A DNA stretch of 64,000 nucleotides from Thiosymbion sp942492625 (lineage in GTDB: Bacteria > Pseudomonadota > Gammaproteobacteria > Chromatiales > Chromatiaceae), in contig CALOFM010000032.1 in assembly GCA_942492625.1 (NCBI GenBank), forward strand, positions 75,461 through 139,460, read 5' to 3'. Position numbers and translations under genes: made by a program. Below are positions 53,386-63,090 of this stretch, in pieces (positions within the stretch are counted from its first letter, which is position 1; each line of letters begins with the position of its first letter). The notes beneath the pieces were generated by a model. It saw nothing but the letters and a program-made list of their open reading frames with translations. It was not told where the DNA came from and did no database searches.

Positions 53386-53717
53386 TTGGTCAATGTTTGT
53401 ACCGCGGCAGCATCCATGGGCCGCGAAGCTTCCCCCTCGCGGATTTTCAGGGAGACGCACTCCGCACCGCTCTGTTCTCCCATTGCGGTGGCGCACTTGG
53501 TGGTCTTGCGCAAGTGGCCGATCCCCGTCACATGATCCGCATGGATGTGGGTGTCCACGGCCAGCACGAGCTTCAGGTCGAGCTCGTCCACCAACTTGGT
53601 GTACTGCTCCACGTGCTCGAGTACGGGATCGGTGATCAATGCCTCGCCGCCTCGGTGTTCTGCCAGCAAGTAAGTGTAAGTGCTCGATACGGGATCGAAG
53701 AGTTGTTGGAAGATCAC
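53382..53717 (-). pseudogene. ETHE1-like MBL-fold sulfur dioxygenase, 3'-truncated
   Basis: The first about 85 residues (FDPVSSTYTYLLAEHRGGEA; LVLAVDTHIHADHVTGIGHL) match the persulfide dioxygenase/ETHE1-type metallo-beta-lactamase fold, with the metal motif HIHADH. After KIREGE the sequence ends in unrelated residues by 53382, overlapping zwf's 3' end. About half of the usual 230-250 residues are missing, including other metal ligands. Confidence 0.82.
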
Positions 53718-53796
53718 AGGGTTCTCCTTGTCTTCAGGGTGATTGGGTTATCGAGTGCGCTGGTCCTGGAATCCGTCGCGGCGCAGGCTCAACGGA

Positions 53797-54150
53797 TCAC
53801 GCGGAGGACGGTTGCCCTAACTGGAAGCGGTTCCACGGCATTCGTGCCAGCAGGGCCGCGAGGCCGCAGCGCGCACTAACCCCGGCGACGATGAGTCCCA
53901 TCCCAAGCAGACCCACCAAGCCGAAGAAGAGGGGATGCAGCAGAGTACCCTTGGCGAGCATCAGTAGGATGGGCGTACCCAGGGCGATCTGAGTCCGTCG
54001 TTCCAGGGACAGTCGAGTTGTTTGCCGTCTCATCGGCAGCCTGTGCGCCTCTACTGCCTGGGTGCCTCCGTTCACGATCTGAAGGTTTTTGAAAGCTTGC
54101 TTCGCTAGCTTTGCGGCTGCCTCTTCCGCCCGGCGACCACTCGCGTACAT
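53797..54150 (-). pseudogene. Rhodanese-DUF2892 protein (YgaP-like), 5'-truncated
   Basis: The frame begins inside a rhodanese domain (YASGRRAEEAAAKLAKQAFK, NLQIVNGGTQAVEAH), after the position where the catalytic Cys would lie in a complete domain. It goes on to the DUF2892 two-TM end (SLERRTQIALGTPILLMLAK; ARCGLAALLARMPWNR). The N-terminal two thirds of the rhodanese are missing. With the adjacent ETHE1 fragment it is a decayed persulfide-handling operon. Confidence 0.8.
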
Positions 54151-54770
54151 TAAGGTCTTCGTTTGCTCCGCGCCCGCCCAACGGCGTTAACGTCGACGAA
54201 CTCGGCGGCGAGCGGGCATCGATAAGAAGCAGCTAATCGCCCTGCGCGTATTGATCCTACAAGGCCAATGGGCTGATGGCGGACATTGCCGACTGCATGC
54301 TTGCCTTCAGGAACCTGATACCACTACAGCCTTACGTGGTGTCGACGACTGCTCTGTGGAAGGGACAGAACGATCGAATCGAATGCCGAAAGAATTCGAA
54401 AATCTCGAACTCTTATTGAAATCGGCAAGAGATCGAAAATTTCGATTGGAAGCAACGCGAAATTGGATTTTTGTTTTTAGAAAACGATCGCAATAAAGAG
54501 TGAGGTGGCTCGGTTAGGCACCGTTTCCGCTTGTCAACACGAACGAAAACACGGAGATCCTTCGTGAGCGTCTTAGAGCTTTTTTGTTTTCTATCGTCGC
54601 GGCACTGGCAAGGGTGAAGCTCGCGTCGCTGGCGCTCGCGGCCACTTGGTCGCTCCGAGGAGTGGAAAAACAGCGTGGATTTGTACCGGCGCATTCCCGT
54701 GCCTCCTCGCCCGCTAAGAGTGCGCGCGGAAGGCTCGCAAATCGTTTCGCAATCTCTCGAGGATACCCGA
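54151..54770. other. 620-base stretch without recognisable gene
   Basis: No frame resembles a known protein. The region 54380-54500 is unusually AT-rich, with a near-palindrome around ATCGAAAATTTCGAT (54433-54447). A short + frame at 54251-54496 has poor codon bias and no clear ribosome binding site. It separates the decayed persulfide genes from the DUF4389 gene. Confidence 0.4.
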
Positions 54771-55214
54771 ATGAGTAAGATTTCTACGGACTATAGGAAC
54801 ACACCAATGCAGGCCCCCCTTGTCGGAAGCGAGCGCGAGGTTCAGCTCGAGCCGGCGTCTGAGAACCACCCGCTCTTGCAGGACGAGGATGGCGAACGGG
54901 ATCTTGAGGCAAAGGAATCAGACACTAGCGTCGAACAAGCGAAGCTACCAGGCCAGACAAGGTACCCCTGGCTGCGATTACTGAGGGTAGTCGTGATACT
55001 GCTTGTGTATTTCGTGCTAGAAATCGTCGTAAAATCATTGACCCTGGGCCAGTTCGCGTTCTTCGCCTGGCGTAAGCGACCACATGCCGGAATGAAACTT
55101 CTGGGCGCGATGATTGCTGAATATATGAACCAGATGTGGAAATACTGTACCTTTTCCTCTGACGCAGCCCCCTGGCCCTTCTCTCCCTGGCCGCGCTGTT
55201 CCCAAAATACCTGA
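54771..55214 (+). CDS. DUF4389 domain membrane protein
   Basis: A 147-residue protein with a long acidic N-terminal region and one or two hydrophobic helices (LLRVVVILLVYFVLEIVVKS; LTLGQFAFFAWRKRPHAGMK). It ends in the family signature IAEYMNQMWKYCTFSSDAAP WPFSPWP. DUF4389 proteins are envelope proteins of unknown role. ATG 54771 was chosen; an upstream in-frame extension to 54675 is unlikely. Confidence 0.82.
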   Translation: MSKISTDYRNTPMQAPLVGSEREVQLEPASENHPLLQDEDGERDLEAKESDTSVEQAKLPGQTRYPWLRLLRVVVILLVYFVLEIVVKSLTLGQFAFFAWRKRPHAGMKLLGAMIAEYMNQMWKYCTFSSDAAPWPFSPWPRCSQNT

Positions 55215-55456
55215 CGAGTCCTCCATCGAAGAGATCGTCGGCATCTGATCAGCGGATTGGCCAGGCACAGCCAAAGCACCGCAGCTAAAACCATGGCTTT
55301 CTTTGGAGCTGGCGCCTTGGTCTGGAGAAGAGCCGTGAACGATATGCTACGGATTGCGCCCCTTTCCTAGGAAAACTGCCTGACCCGATTCCAGCCGAGA
55401 GAAGCTTTGTCGCAAGTCCTTGATGAACGGCACGATACGCTAGGTAAATATTCTGC

Positions 55457-56893
55457 TCACAGCACGGGCGCGAGAAGACGGGCGACACTTGCACCGATTC
55501 GCGTCAGTAACGGTTGGAGACTTACGTCAGTCTGGCTGACCTCGTCGCATTCAGCAAAGTCCTGCTCTAACATGTCTGCGACATCCGCGGCAAATCCCGC
55601 ATCGGCAACGACCAGGGTAATCTCGAAGTTCAACCGGAAAGAGCGGTTGTCCAGGTTGGCGGTGCCAACGATGCCCACGTCATCCACTAACATGACCTTT
55701 TCGTGCAAAAACCCAGCGCGATAACGAAACAGGCGGACTCCTGCTTTTCGCGTCTCAGGGATGTAGGAGAAGCTTGCCAGGTGAATCAACCAGTTTTCGG
55801 CCTTGGCCGGGAGCATGATGCGTACGTCGACGCCCCTGATTGACGCCAACTGCAGCGAAGCCACGACTGCCTCGTCGGGAACGAAATACGGACTGGTAAT
55901 CCATAGTCTTCGTCGTGCGCTGTTGATGGCGTGGAGAAAGAACAAGCCGCAGGTTTCGACCTCGTCCGCCGGCCCGGACGGAAGGACCAGCACGGGGACC
56001 TCTCCGTGTTGCTCCTGCTGCTCGCTCCAGTTGAGTTCCGGCAGTTGCTCTTTCGCCCAATACCAGTCTTCTACGAAGGCAAGCTGGACGGCCAAGGCCG
56101 CCGCTCCGCGGACTTCCACATGGGTATCGCGCCAGGGGCTGAGCTTCGGATGCGAGCCCAGGTATTCGTTGCCAACGTTATGTCCACCGACAAAGGCCGT
56201 CTTTCCGTCCACCACCAGGATCTTTCGGTGGTTGCGGAAGTTCACCTGCAGCCTGCGCATAGGGTTGCGGCTGCTGACGAATGGGGCGGTCTCTGCCCCG
56301 GCCTCGGTCAAAGGAGCTAGATAACGCCGGGGTAGGCTTTGGCTGCCGATCCGGTCGTACAGCAAGAAGACCCGGACGCCTTCGGACAGTTTGTCGATGA
56401 GCTGGTCGCGCAATTCGCGACCAAGCTCATCGTCCCTGAGAATGTAGAATTCCAGCAAGAGGTAGTCCCGAGCGCTTGCGATGCCGGAGAACATGGCGTC
56501 GAAGGTTTCGTTGCCATTGATCAATAGTCGAGCCTGGTTGCTTGGGATGAAGGGCATCTCCGCAAGCCGCTCAGCAGCCCGGATCTGACCGGAGAATTCG
56601 GGGAATTGTTCTGCTAGGCCGCCAGAGCGGCTTGTACCGATCCTGGGCAAGAGGCGATGAATCTCCTCGTCACCACGGCGCCGTGCTGCTACATAACCAC
56701 GAAATCTCCTTCCACCGAATATTCCATAAAGTGGTAATGCGGCCCACGGGAAGGTGATTAGCCCGATTGCCCAGGCAACAGCCCCCTGTGAAGTACGCGC
56801 CGTCATTATTGCCCGCAGAGCAACGGCGATGCCGATGATCTCGACCCCCGCGTAGACGACAGCAACAACTGTGACCGAATCCCAACTGAACAT
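55457..56893 (-). CDS. cls: Cardiolipin synthase (ClsA type)
   Basis: A 478-residue enzyme joining two phosphatidylglycerols into cardiolipin at the inner membrane. Two N-terminal TM segments (VVAVVYAGVEIIGIAVALRA; GLITFPWAALPLYGIFGG) precede two PLD domains with HKD motifs, HRKILVVDGKTAFVGGHN and HEKVMLVDDVGIVGTANLD. All catalytic residues are present. The start is ATG 56893. Cardiolipin content often rises with salt, which fits the context. Confidence 0.94.
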   Translation of the reverse strand: MFSWDSVTVVAVVYAGVEIIGIAVALRAIMTARTSQGAVAWAIGLITFPWAALPLYGIFGGRRFRGYVAARRRGDEEIHRLLPRIGTSRSGGLAEQFPEFSGQIRAAERLAEMPFIPSNQARLLINGNETFDAMFSGIASARDYLLLEFYILRDDELGRELRDQLIDKLSEGVRVFLLYDRIGSQSLPRRYLAPLTEAGAETAPFVSSRNPMRRLQVNFRNHRKILVVDGKTAFVGGHNVGNEYLGSHPKLSPWRDTHVEVRGAAALAVQLAFVEDWYWAKEQLPELNWSEQQEQHGEVPVLVLPSGPADEVETCGLFFLHAINSARRRLWITSPYFVPDEAVVASLQLASIRGVDVRIMLPAKAENWLIHLASFSYIPETRKAGVRLFRYRAGFLHEKVMLVDDVGIVGTANLDNRSFRLNFEITLVVADAGFAADVADMLEQDFAECDEVSQTDVSLQPLLTRIGASVARLLAPVL

Positions 56894-57093
56894 CGGCTCC
56901 TCCGCCCTGGCCACGCCAGTATAGCCCCAATAAGGCGGCCGGTTTCGCGGCACGGAAGGTCAACCCTGTCGCAGCTGGATTCGAAAAAGCTCGAAAAATC
57001 AGAACTAACCTGCGTGAGAGGGCGATGGAGGAAGGTCGGGCTTAGTAATGGAGAGGCCGCAGCGAACGGCGGCCTCTCCGCCAGGACGAATGG

Positions 57094-58152
57094 TCAACCC
57101 TGCTGCATCAGGATGCGGAGATCGATCACCGCCGCATTGGCCCGAGACATGTAGGAGGCCAGGACCAGGGAGTGATTTGCAACATAGCCGAACCCGTGCC
57201 CGTTGAGCACCATGGGACTCCACATGCGCTTGGTCGCCTCTTCGAGGTCGCGGATGACCTGCTTCACCGACAACTTGGCATTCTTATCGCTCAGTACGCC
57301 TTCGAACTCGATCTCCAGCGCCTTAAACATGTGCAGGAGCGCCCAAGAGTAACCTCGCGCCTCGTAGAAGATGTTGTCGATTTCCAGCCAGGGAGTTGCC
57401 GCATGTTTCACGGATTTTGTCGCCTCCCCGGGGCCGACCTCCGATTCCGTGACCAGCGCGGCAGTGAGCTCCGGGTCACCGACGCTGGCGCTCAATCGCT
57501 GCGCATAGCTCCCCAGCCGCTTCTCTACGACGGCGAGATAGGCGGCCAGATTATCGGCTCGCGTGAAGAAGCGGGCGGAAGGATCTCCGCCTGCGGTAAG
57601 CGTTTCGAGGTAACGATCGAGAGCACGGATTCCTTTCCGAAACTCGCCCTCGGTGGATGGCAGTACCCAGGAGTCAACGTTGTAGCTGAGAAACTCGTCG
57701 GCCTCGCGAAGATCCAGGTTCTCGATGGACTGCGTCTGGGAACGGCTGAAGTCGTTACGCAAAGCCCGGAGCGAATCCCGGACTTCCTTCACGGCGCCGA
57801 CTTCCCAACTCGGCATGTTGTCGAGATAAATGCCGGGCAGCGATACGTCGTTGTAGAGATAACCTCCGGGCTTGTCTAGCAGGGTGCGGGCGACCTGACC
57901 GACGGCGGCCACCGTCACCGCTCCCGGTATAAGGCGTGCCTCGTCACCACCTAGCTGCGATAACGCCGCCTCGCGGACTTCGAACGGATCAGGCTGCAGA
58001 GACCAATAGATCCCCGTTGCCACCACGCCCAGTGCGAACAAACCGATTCCGGCGATTACGGTCTTCAAAACGTAGTGCTTACTCTGTTTTTCGGTCGATG
58101 AACTGACATCCTCCGGGAGGTCCCCGTCTGTCATGTGCGTTTCTTTACTCAT
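57094..58152 (-). CDS. DUF2333 family inner-membrane protein
   Basis: A 352-residue protein with a cytoplasmic acidic start, one TM segment (TVIAGIGLFALGVVATGIYW) and a large periplasmic helical domain (YLYNDVSLPGIYLDNMPSWE; WLEIDNIFYEARGYSWALLH). This is the DUF2333 family of unknown function. ATG 58152 (MSKETHM) is preferred over the more upstream in-frame start. It is followed by the cls gene on the same strand and preceded by the DUF502 gene. Confidence 0.85.
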   Translation of the reverse strand: MSKETHMTDGDLPEDVSSSTEKQSKHYVLKTVIAGIGLFALGVVATGIYWSLQPDPFEVREAALSQLGGDEARLIPGAVTVAAVGQVARTLLDKPGGYLYNDVSLPGIYLDNMPSWEVGAVKEVRDSLRALRNDFSRSQTQSIENLDLREADEFLSYNVDSWVLPSTEGEFRKGIRALDRYLETLTAGGDPSARFFTRADNLAAYLAVVEKRLGSYAQRLSASVGDPELTAALVTESEVGPGEATKSVKHAATPWLEIDNIFYEARGYSWALLHMFKALEIEFEGVLSDKNAKLSVKQVIRDLEEATKRMWSPMVLNGHGFGYVANHSLVLASYMSRANAAVIDLRILMQQG

Positions 58153-58226
58153 GGTATGTCTCCTGTTGGAAGATTCATTTCTCGTATGTGCACGAGTCAC
58201 TGTCTCCGCTGTTACCCCATGGGGCG

Positions 58227-59006
58227 TCAAGAAGCCAAAGCGCTGTTCTTCGGGCGGCCCCTTTCCCGCTCGCTCTCTGGAGTGGAGTCGGGGTCCGGAA
58301 AACGACCATGGCGTTTATGACCAGCATGTTCCGGGGTGGCGTGGGCGCTTTGGTCGTCAGGTCGTCGGCTGAACCGAATCGGATCCGGCGCAGTGGTCCC
58401 CCCGGAGAGCACGAACGCCATCGCCTCATCGACCGTCCAGTCCAAGGGCACGAGCTCGCTTGACGGTACGATCTCCAGGTATCCTCCGGTCGGGTTGGGC
58501 GCGGTCGGAACGTAAACCGCCGCGAGTTGCTCCCCCGTATCGGCATCAGAGAAGGTGCGGGTAACCAAGCCAACGGCCTTCATTCGCGCGTGTGGGAACT
58601 CGATCAAAACGACGCGCTGCGCCCGTCCGCCGTCTGTCCGAAAGGCGTCTATGAGTTTCTTGGTCGCCCCGTATACAGTGGTGACCATTGGAATTCGCTC
58701 GAGTCCCAGCTCGACGGCATGGAATATCTGCCGACCCATCAACCGCGTCATCGACCAGCCGAGTAAATAGAACATCGCCAGCGTCAGGCAAATGGCGAGC
58801 GCGGAGGACAACCAGGGTACATCGATCAGCCAGCGAGCCAGGTCTGGAGAGAGCGGCCGGACGGCGTTCGACAGGACGACGACCTTCGGGCGTCCGATGT
58901 CAGACAAAAGATCCAGGAAGATGCTGAATACGAAAACCGTGACCAGTATGGGGATCACGGTTAAGATCCCGGTCAGGACGTCGCGTCTGATTTTGGTGAC
59001 GATCAT
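58227..59006 (-). CDS. DUF502 family membrane protein
   Basis: A 259-residue protein with two TM segments (LTGILTVIPILVTVFVFSIF; ALAICLTLAMFYLLGWSMTR) and the DUF502 core (LERIPMVTTVYGATKKLIDA; VYVPTAPNPTGGYLEIVPSS). The C-terminal 45 residues are hydrophilic. Function unknown. It is divergent from the mnh operon. Confidence 0.9.
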   Translation of the reverse strand: MIVTKIRRDVLTGILTVIPILVTVFVFSIFLDLLSDIGRPKVVVLSNAVRPLSPDLARWLIDVPWLSSALAICLTLAMFYLLGWSMTRLMGRQIFHAVELGLERIPMVTTVYGATKKLIDAFRTDGGRAQRVVLIEFPHARMKAVGLVTRTFSDADTGEQLAAVYVPTAPNPTGGYLEIVPSSELVPLDWTVDEAMAFVLSGGTTAPDPIRFSRRPDDQSAHATPEHAGHKRHGRFPDPDSTPESERERGRPKNSALAS

Positions 59007-59321
59007 TCGGTGTAAACTGCTCGCTGATATCGATGTGTTCTAGCTATTTACATTGAGCCGCGACACATGAACCAACATCGGGGTTTGCCTCGAATTCGCT
59101 CGTCGATCCATCGAATTTTCGAAGCAAACCGTCGAACGCCTTTGTCTGCCTGCATCGCCCTCGAGCTACCGTCTCAGGCCCTTGAAAAAGAACGGGCGGG
59201 CGCTGACTTTCACGCTACGACGCCAAGCCGGCGTCGATTTGCACCAATCGGGAAATCAAGAGCATCCATGCAGCCGTCCACCTCTCGCAGCGGTACTCAA
59301 AGCAGTGCCGAAAGGCCTGGA

Positions 59322-59825
59322 ATGTCGCAGTGGCTGCGGTTGTTCGTGGGGACTTTGGTCTACGGAATGCTGTGGGTGGTTTTATCGGGTTACGAGAATC
59401 CCTCTTCGTGGATCATAGGTACACCGGCGGTGATCGCCGCGAGTTGGGCGCACAGTCGTCTGTCGAGCCCGGGCCGAAAAGCGCTGTCGGCCGGGGGAAT
59501 CCTCCGATTGCTTCCCTTTTTCATCCGGGAGTCCTTCAGAGGGGGAATCGACGTGGCGCGACGCGTTATCGGCTGGCGACTCGATGTGGAGCCCGGAGTC
59601 TTCGATTACCAACTTCGGCTGGCAGCGCCCTTCGAGCGCATCTTGTTCGTCATCTTGGTAAGCCTCCTCCCCGGAACTCTGAGCGCCGACCTGCAAGGCA
59701 ATAGGATGCGAATCCACACCTTGGACCTGCGCGTCGATGTCACGGCCGAGCTGGATCGACTGGAACGGCTTGTGGCGGCCTGTTTCGGCGAATCCCTGGC
59801 GGATCTGCCGGAATCGGCTCGATGA
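59322..59825 (+). CDS. mnhE: Na+/H+ antiporter subunit E
   Basis: First gene of the Mrp/Mnh cluster. The 167-residue protein (MSQWLRLFVGTLVYGMLWVV; ILRLLPFFIRESFRGGIDVA; ILFVILVSLLPGTLSADLQG) matches MnhE/MrpE, a small membrane subunit needed for assembly. An in-frame extension upstream to 59067 is hydrophilic and probably not translated. It overlaps mnhF by 4 bases. Confidence 0.92.
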   Translation: MSQWLRLFVGTLVYGMLWVVLSGYENPSSWIIGTPAVIAASWAHSRLSSPGRKALSAGGILRLLPFFIRESFRGGIDVARRVIGWRLDVEPGVFDYQLRLAAPFERILFVILVSLLPGTLSADLQGNRMRIHTLDLRVDVTAELDRLERLVAACFGESLADLPESAR

Positions 59826-60088
59826 TCACCTTCCTGGCCGCTGCCGCCCTCTTTCTGGTGGCTACGCTGCTCGCAGGTCTTACGCGGATCGTGCTCGGTC
59901 CGACCCCATCGGATCGAATGATGGCGGCCCAACTCATGGGCACTACCGGTATTGCTGCGCTCCTGTTGCTCGCCCCCGTCGTTCGTGTTCCCGCCCTGAT
60001 AGACGTCGCCCTGATCTTCGCGCTGCTCGCCGCCGTCGCCGTCGCTGCCTTCACGCGCAAGGGCCTGCCCGAGGGAGACAATTCGTGA
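59822..60088 (+). CDS. mnhF: Na+/H+ antiporter subunit F
   Basis: An 88-residue, three-TM protein with the MnhF signature RIVLGPTPSDRMMAAQLMGT and DVALIFALLAAVAVAAFTR. Overlaps mnhE and mnhG by 4 bases each (ATGA, GTGA). Confidence 0.93.
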   Translation: MITFLAAAALFLVATLLAGLTRIVLGPTPSDRMMAAQLMGTTGIAALLLLAPVVRVPALIDVALIFALLAAVAVAAFTRKGLPEGDNS

Positions 60089-60381
60089 ACCTCCAGGAAT
60101 GGCTATCTTTCGGACTGATCCTGGCGGGGTTGTTTTTCTTCGCCGCCGGCTCTATCGGCCTCCTGCGCCTGCGCGACCCCTTGAGCCGGCTCCATGCACT
60201 GACCAAGGCCGATAACCTGGGACTCTTGCTGGTCTCGCTGGGTCTGCTCGTATGGAACCCGGATCTAATCTTTGGACTGAAGCTGGCATTGATCTGGTTG
60301 CTCGTACTCGCGGCCGGCGCCACGGGCACGCACCTGATCGCGAAGCGCGCGTTACGCGGCGACGGGGAGGATGCGCGGTGA
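60085..60381 (+). CDS. mnhG: Na+/H+ antiporter subunit G
   Basis: A 98-residue three-TM protein (GLFFFAAGSIGLLRLRDPLS, RLHALTKADNLG), the MnhG/PhaG family signature. GTG start coupled to mnhF, and the stop overlaps the next gene by 4 bases. Confidence 0.93.
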   Translation: MNLQEWLSFGLILAGLFFFAAGSIGLLRLRDPLSRLHALTKADNLGLLLVSLGLLVWNPDLIFGLKLALIWLLVLAAGATGTHLIAKRALRGDGEDAR

Positions 60382-60665
60382 GCCAGATACTTCTGGGTTT
60401 CGACCTCCTCCTCTCGACGTCTCTCATCGCGTTGGCGGTAGCGGCGCTGACGAGCCGGGAGCCGCGACGGGCGGTGATCCTTTTCGTTGCCTTCGGGCTG
60501 CTGCTGGCCCTGGTGTGGGCCCGTCTGCGTGCGCCGGACGTGGCGCTGGCGGAAGCAGCCATCGGCGCCGGTCTGGCTGGAGCCCTGATGCTGGCCGCGG
60601 CTCGACGCGCCGCCGGTTCCCGGGCGCCAGCGAACGACGCTGACCCCGGCGCCGGGGAGGATTGA
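60378..60665 (+). CDS. Mnh subunit B-type small domain (DUF4040-like)
   Basis: A 95-residue protein with three TM segments (RRAVILFVAFGLLLALVWAR; PDVALAEAAIGAGLAGALML), matching the domain that in large MrpA subunits precedes MrpB (MnhB_4/DUF4040). In group-2 clusters it is a separate gene. GTG start. Its TGA overlaps the next ATG by one base (TGATG). Confidence 0.88.
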   Translation: MSQILLGFDLLLSTSLIALAVAALTSREPRRAVILFVAFGLLLALVWARLRAPDVALAEAAIGAGLAGALMLAAARRAAGSRAPANDADPGAGED

Positions 60666-61627
60666 TGCACGTCCGTCACCTCCTCATCGCCCTGGCGCTT
60701 GGCATCATCGGGATCAACCTCGCCTGGGTCCTGTGGCTAGGCGTCACGGGAGAGGGGGTCGCCCGACTCGCGGACGTCGCGCTGGAGCGGGTACCGGAGA
60801 GCGGGGTTTCGAACCCGGTCACAGCGGTACTGCTGAATTTTCGTGCCTACGACACCCTGTTGGAGCTGGCGGTCCTCTTTGCCGCAATCCTCGGGATCTG
60901 GTCCGCCGGCCCGGCACTGACCGGTTTCCTGCCGGGCGGGCCCGTACTGCGGTCGCTCACGACGTCGGTCGTGCCCCTTCTCATCCTGGCCGCCGGCTAT
61001 ATGCTCTGGGTGGGGGGACATGCCCCCGGTGGCGCCTTCCAAGCCGGCGCACTGCTCGGCGCTGCCGGCGTGATGTTGAGCCTCGCGGGACAGGCAAACG
61101 CGGGCCTGCCTTCTCCACGCGTGCTTCGCCTCGCGATCGCGCTCGGCGTACTAGTCTTTACGATGTCCGCCGTCGTCCTGATGGCGACCGGAGCGGGTTT
61201 CCTCTCCTTTCCAATCGCCGTCTCGAAGTGGCTGATCCTGTTCATCGAAACCGCGGCGACTCTCACGATCGGGGCGACCCTGGCCGCCGCATACCTGGCC
61301 GGCGAGCCTCCCGCCCCGGCAGGATTCCCCCCAACGCGGAGGATCCGAGCGCTGATCACCCAGCTCGTCTACGGCCTCGCCGGAATCATTCTGTTCCTGC
61401 TCGGTGTCTGGTCATTCCTGGTCCATGAGCCTCTGCTGCGCAAGCTGATCGCCCTCAACGTCATGGGCGCCGGCGTGTTTCACGTGCTCGTGGCGGTGGC
61501 TTACCGCGGGCTCGATGCCGCCCCCGATCCCGTCCCTCAGGCCCTGGTGCTGACCGGCATCGTCGTGGCGGTGAGCGCGACCGCTCTGGCGCTGGCCCTG
61601 GGCCAAAGGCTCGGGGGAAGGGAATGA
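60665..61627 (+). CDS. Fused Mnh subunits B and C
   Basis: A 320-residue protein. Residues about 75-225 are MnhB (VPLLILAAGYMLWVGGHAPG; GGAFQAGALLGAAGVMLSLA). After a short linker, residues 235-318 are MnhC, a NuoK homologue (GLAGIILFLLGVWSFLVHEP; LIALNVMGAGVFHVLVAVAY; ALVLTGIVVAVSATALALAL). No ATG or GTG with a ribosome binding site separates them, so B and C are one polypeptide. In most bacteria they are separate. The N-terminal about 70 residues are a further two-TM segment. Confidence 0.88.
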   Translation: MHVRHLLIALALGIIGINLAWVLWLGVTGEGVARLADVALERVPESGVSNPVTAVLLNFRAYDTLLELAVLFAAILGIWSAGPALTGFLPGGPVLRSLTTSVVPLLILAAGYMLWVGGHAPGGAFQAGALLGAAGVMLSLAGQANAGLPSPRVLRLAIALGVLVFTMSAVVLMATGAGFLSFPIAVSKWLILFIETAATLTIGATLAAAYLAGEPPAPAGFPPTRRIRALITQLVYGLAGIILFLLGVWSFLVHEPLLRKLIALNVMGAGVFHVLVAVAYRGLDAAPDPVPQALVLTGIVVAVSATALALALGQRLGGRE

Positions 61628-63090
61628 TCGACTGGCTCGCGCTGAGCGTCGCGATCCCTTTGTTGGGTGCGGTGCTCGCCGCCGTCGTCCCCGCTCGTTC
61701 GCCGACCGTTGGCGGCATCGCCGCGCTGCTCACAACGGCCGTATCCCTGGTCGCTGCGGTCCTCGCGGTGCAGAGCGGCCCGTTGCGCTCCGAGCTCGGC
61801 GGGTGGGGTGCGCCGCTGGGAATCGCTCTCCAGGCGGACGGGCTCTCGGCCGTCCTGCTGGTCATGGCAAACCTGGTCTCCCTGGGCATCAGCGTCTATG
61901 CCCTCGATTACTTCGCGGCTGATGAACGCCGGCATTTCTGGCCCCTCTGGCTCCTGCTGTGGACCGCCCTCAACGGGCTCTTCCTCGCCGCCGATCTGTT
62001 CAACATCTACGTCACGCTCGAGCTGCTGGGAATCAGCGCGGCTGCCCTGGGTGCCCTGTCGCGCCGACGCGAGGCCGTTGCCGCCAACCTTCGCTATCTC
62101 CTGGTCGGACTCCTCGGCTCCATGACCTATCTCCTCGGGGTCGCCCTCGCCTATACCGGTCTCGGGACCCTGGACCTGGAGCTCGCTGCCCAGGCGCTCA
62201 CGCCCGGTCCCCTCGCCTGGACAACCTTCGCCCTGCTGATCGGGGGCCTGCTGCTCAAGACGGCCCTCTTCCCGCTGCACTTCTGGCTGCCGCCGGCACA
62301 CGCCCAGGCACCGGCCCCGGTGAGTGCCGCGCTCTCCGCGCTCGTCGTCAAGGCGGCGTTCTACCTGGTACTGCGGCTTTGGATCGATCTCTACGGACCG
62401 ATCACGGGGCCAGCGGCGGGTACGCTACTTGGCGCTCTCGGCGCGGGCGGGGTCATCTGGGGGTCCTGGCGAGCCTTCAGAGCGGAACGCCTGAAACTTC
62501 TCGCGGCCTACTCGACCGTGGCCCAGGTCGGTTACCTGTTTCTGTTCTTCCCGCTCATGGCCGCCGCCGCGCTGCCCCGGCAGCGGGAACTGTTCGGCGC
62601 CCTGGTCCTGCTCGCACTGACCCATGGCTTCGCCAAAGCGGGTCTCTTTCTTTCCGCCGGGGTGCTGCAGAAGTTCGCCGGACACGACCGCATCGCCGAG
62701 CTGGGTCCGGCGATCCGGTCCCTTCCCACGGTGGCCTTCACCATCGGCCTCGCCGGGGTCGCCCTGATCGGTTTGCCGCCCAGCGGTACCTTCGTCGCCA
62801 AGTGGATCCTGCTCTCGGAGTCATTGGTCTCGGGGCAGTGGTGGTGGGCCCCCGTCGTTCTGGTGGGGACCTTGCTCGCCTCGGCCTATGTCTTTCGGTT
62901 GCTCGGGAACGCCTTCGGTCCGGTCCCGTCGGGAGCCGCCGCCGGGGCTGGGGAGATCCCCCAAGCGGTTCCGGGGCGGCCCGGACGGACCGCCCAGGCC
63001 CCGGGTCTCCTCATGACCCTTGTCGCCGTCGTCCTGCTCGGCTTGGGCGCGGAACCGCTGTGGATGCTGTTGAGGGACACGCTCTCATGA
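61624..63090 (+). CDS. mnhD: Na+/H+ antiporter subunit D (NuoN/M-like)
   Basis: A 488-residue, about 14-TM proton-conducting protein. The conserved glutamate and lysines lie in NIYVTLELLGISAAALGALS, LKTALFPLHFWLPPAHAQAP and LSALVVKAAFYLVLRLWIDL. LAAYSTVAQVGYLFLFFPLM and THGFAKAGLFLSAGVLQ follow. It overlaps both neighbours by 4 bases. Confidence 0.94.
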   Translation: MIDWLALSVAIPLLGAVLAAVVPARSPTVGGIAALLTTAVSLVAAVLAVQSGPLRSELGGWGAPLGIALQADGLSAVLLVMANLVSLGISVYALDYFAADERRHFWPLWLLLWTALNGLFLAADLFNIYVTLELLGISAAALGALSRRREAVAANLRYLLVGLLGSMTYLLGVALAYTGLGTLDLELAAQALTPGPLAWTTFALLIGGLLLKTALFPLHFWLPPAHAQAPAPVSAALSALVVKAAFYLVLRLWIDLYGPITGPAAGTLLGALGAGGVIWGSWRAFRAERLKLLAAYSTVAQVGYLFLFFPLMAAAALPRQRELFGALVLLALTHGFAKAGLFLSAGVLQKFAGHDRIAELGPAIRSLPTVAFTIGLAGVALIGLPPSGTFVAKWILLSESLVSGQWWWAPVVLVGTLLASAYVFRLLGNAFGPVPSGAAAGAGEIPQAVPGRPGRTAQAPGLLMTLVAVVLLGLGAEPLWMLLRDTLS

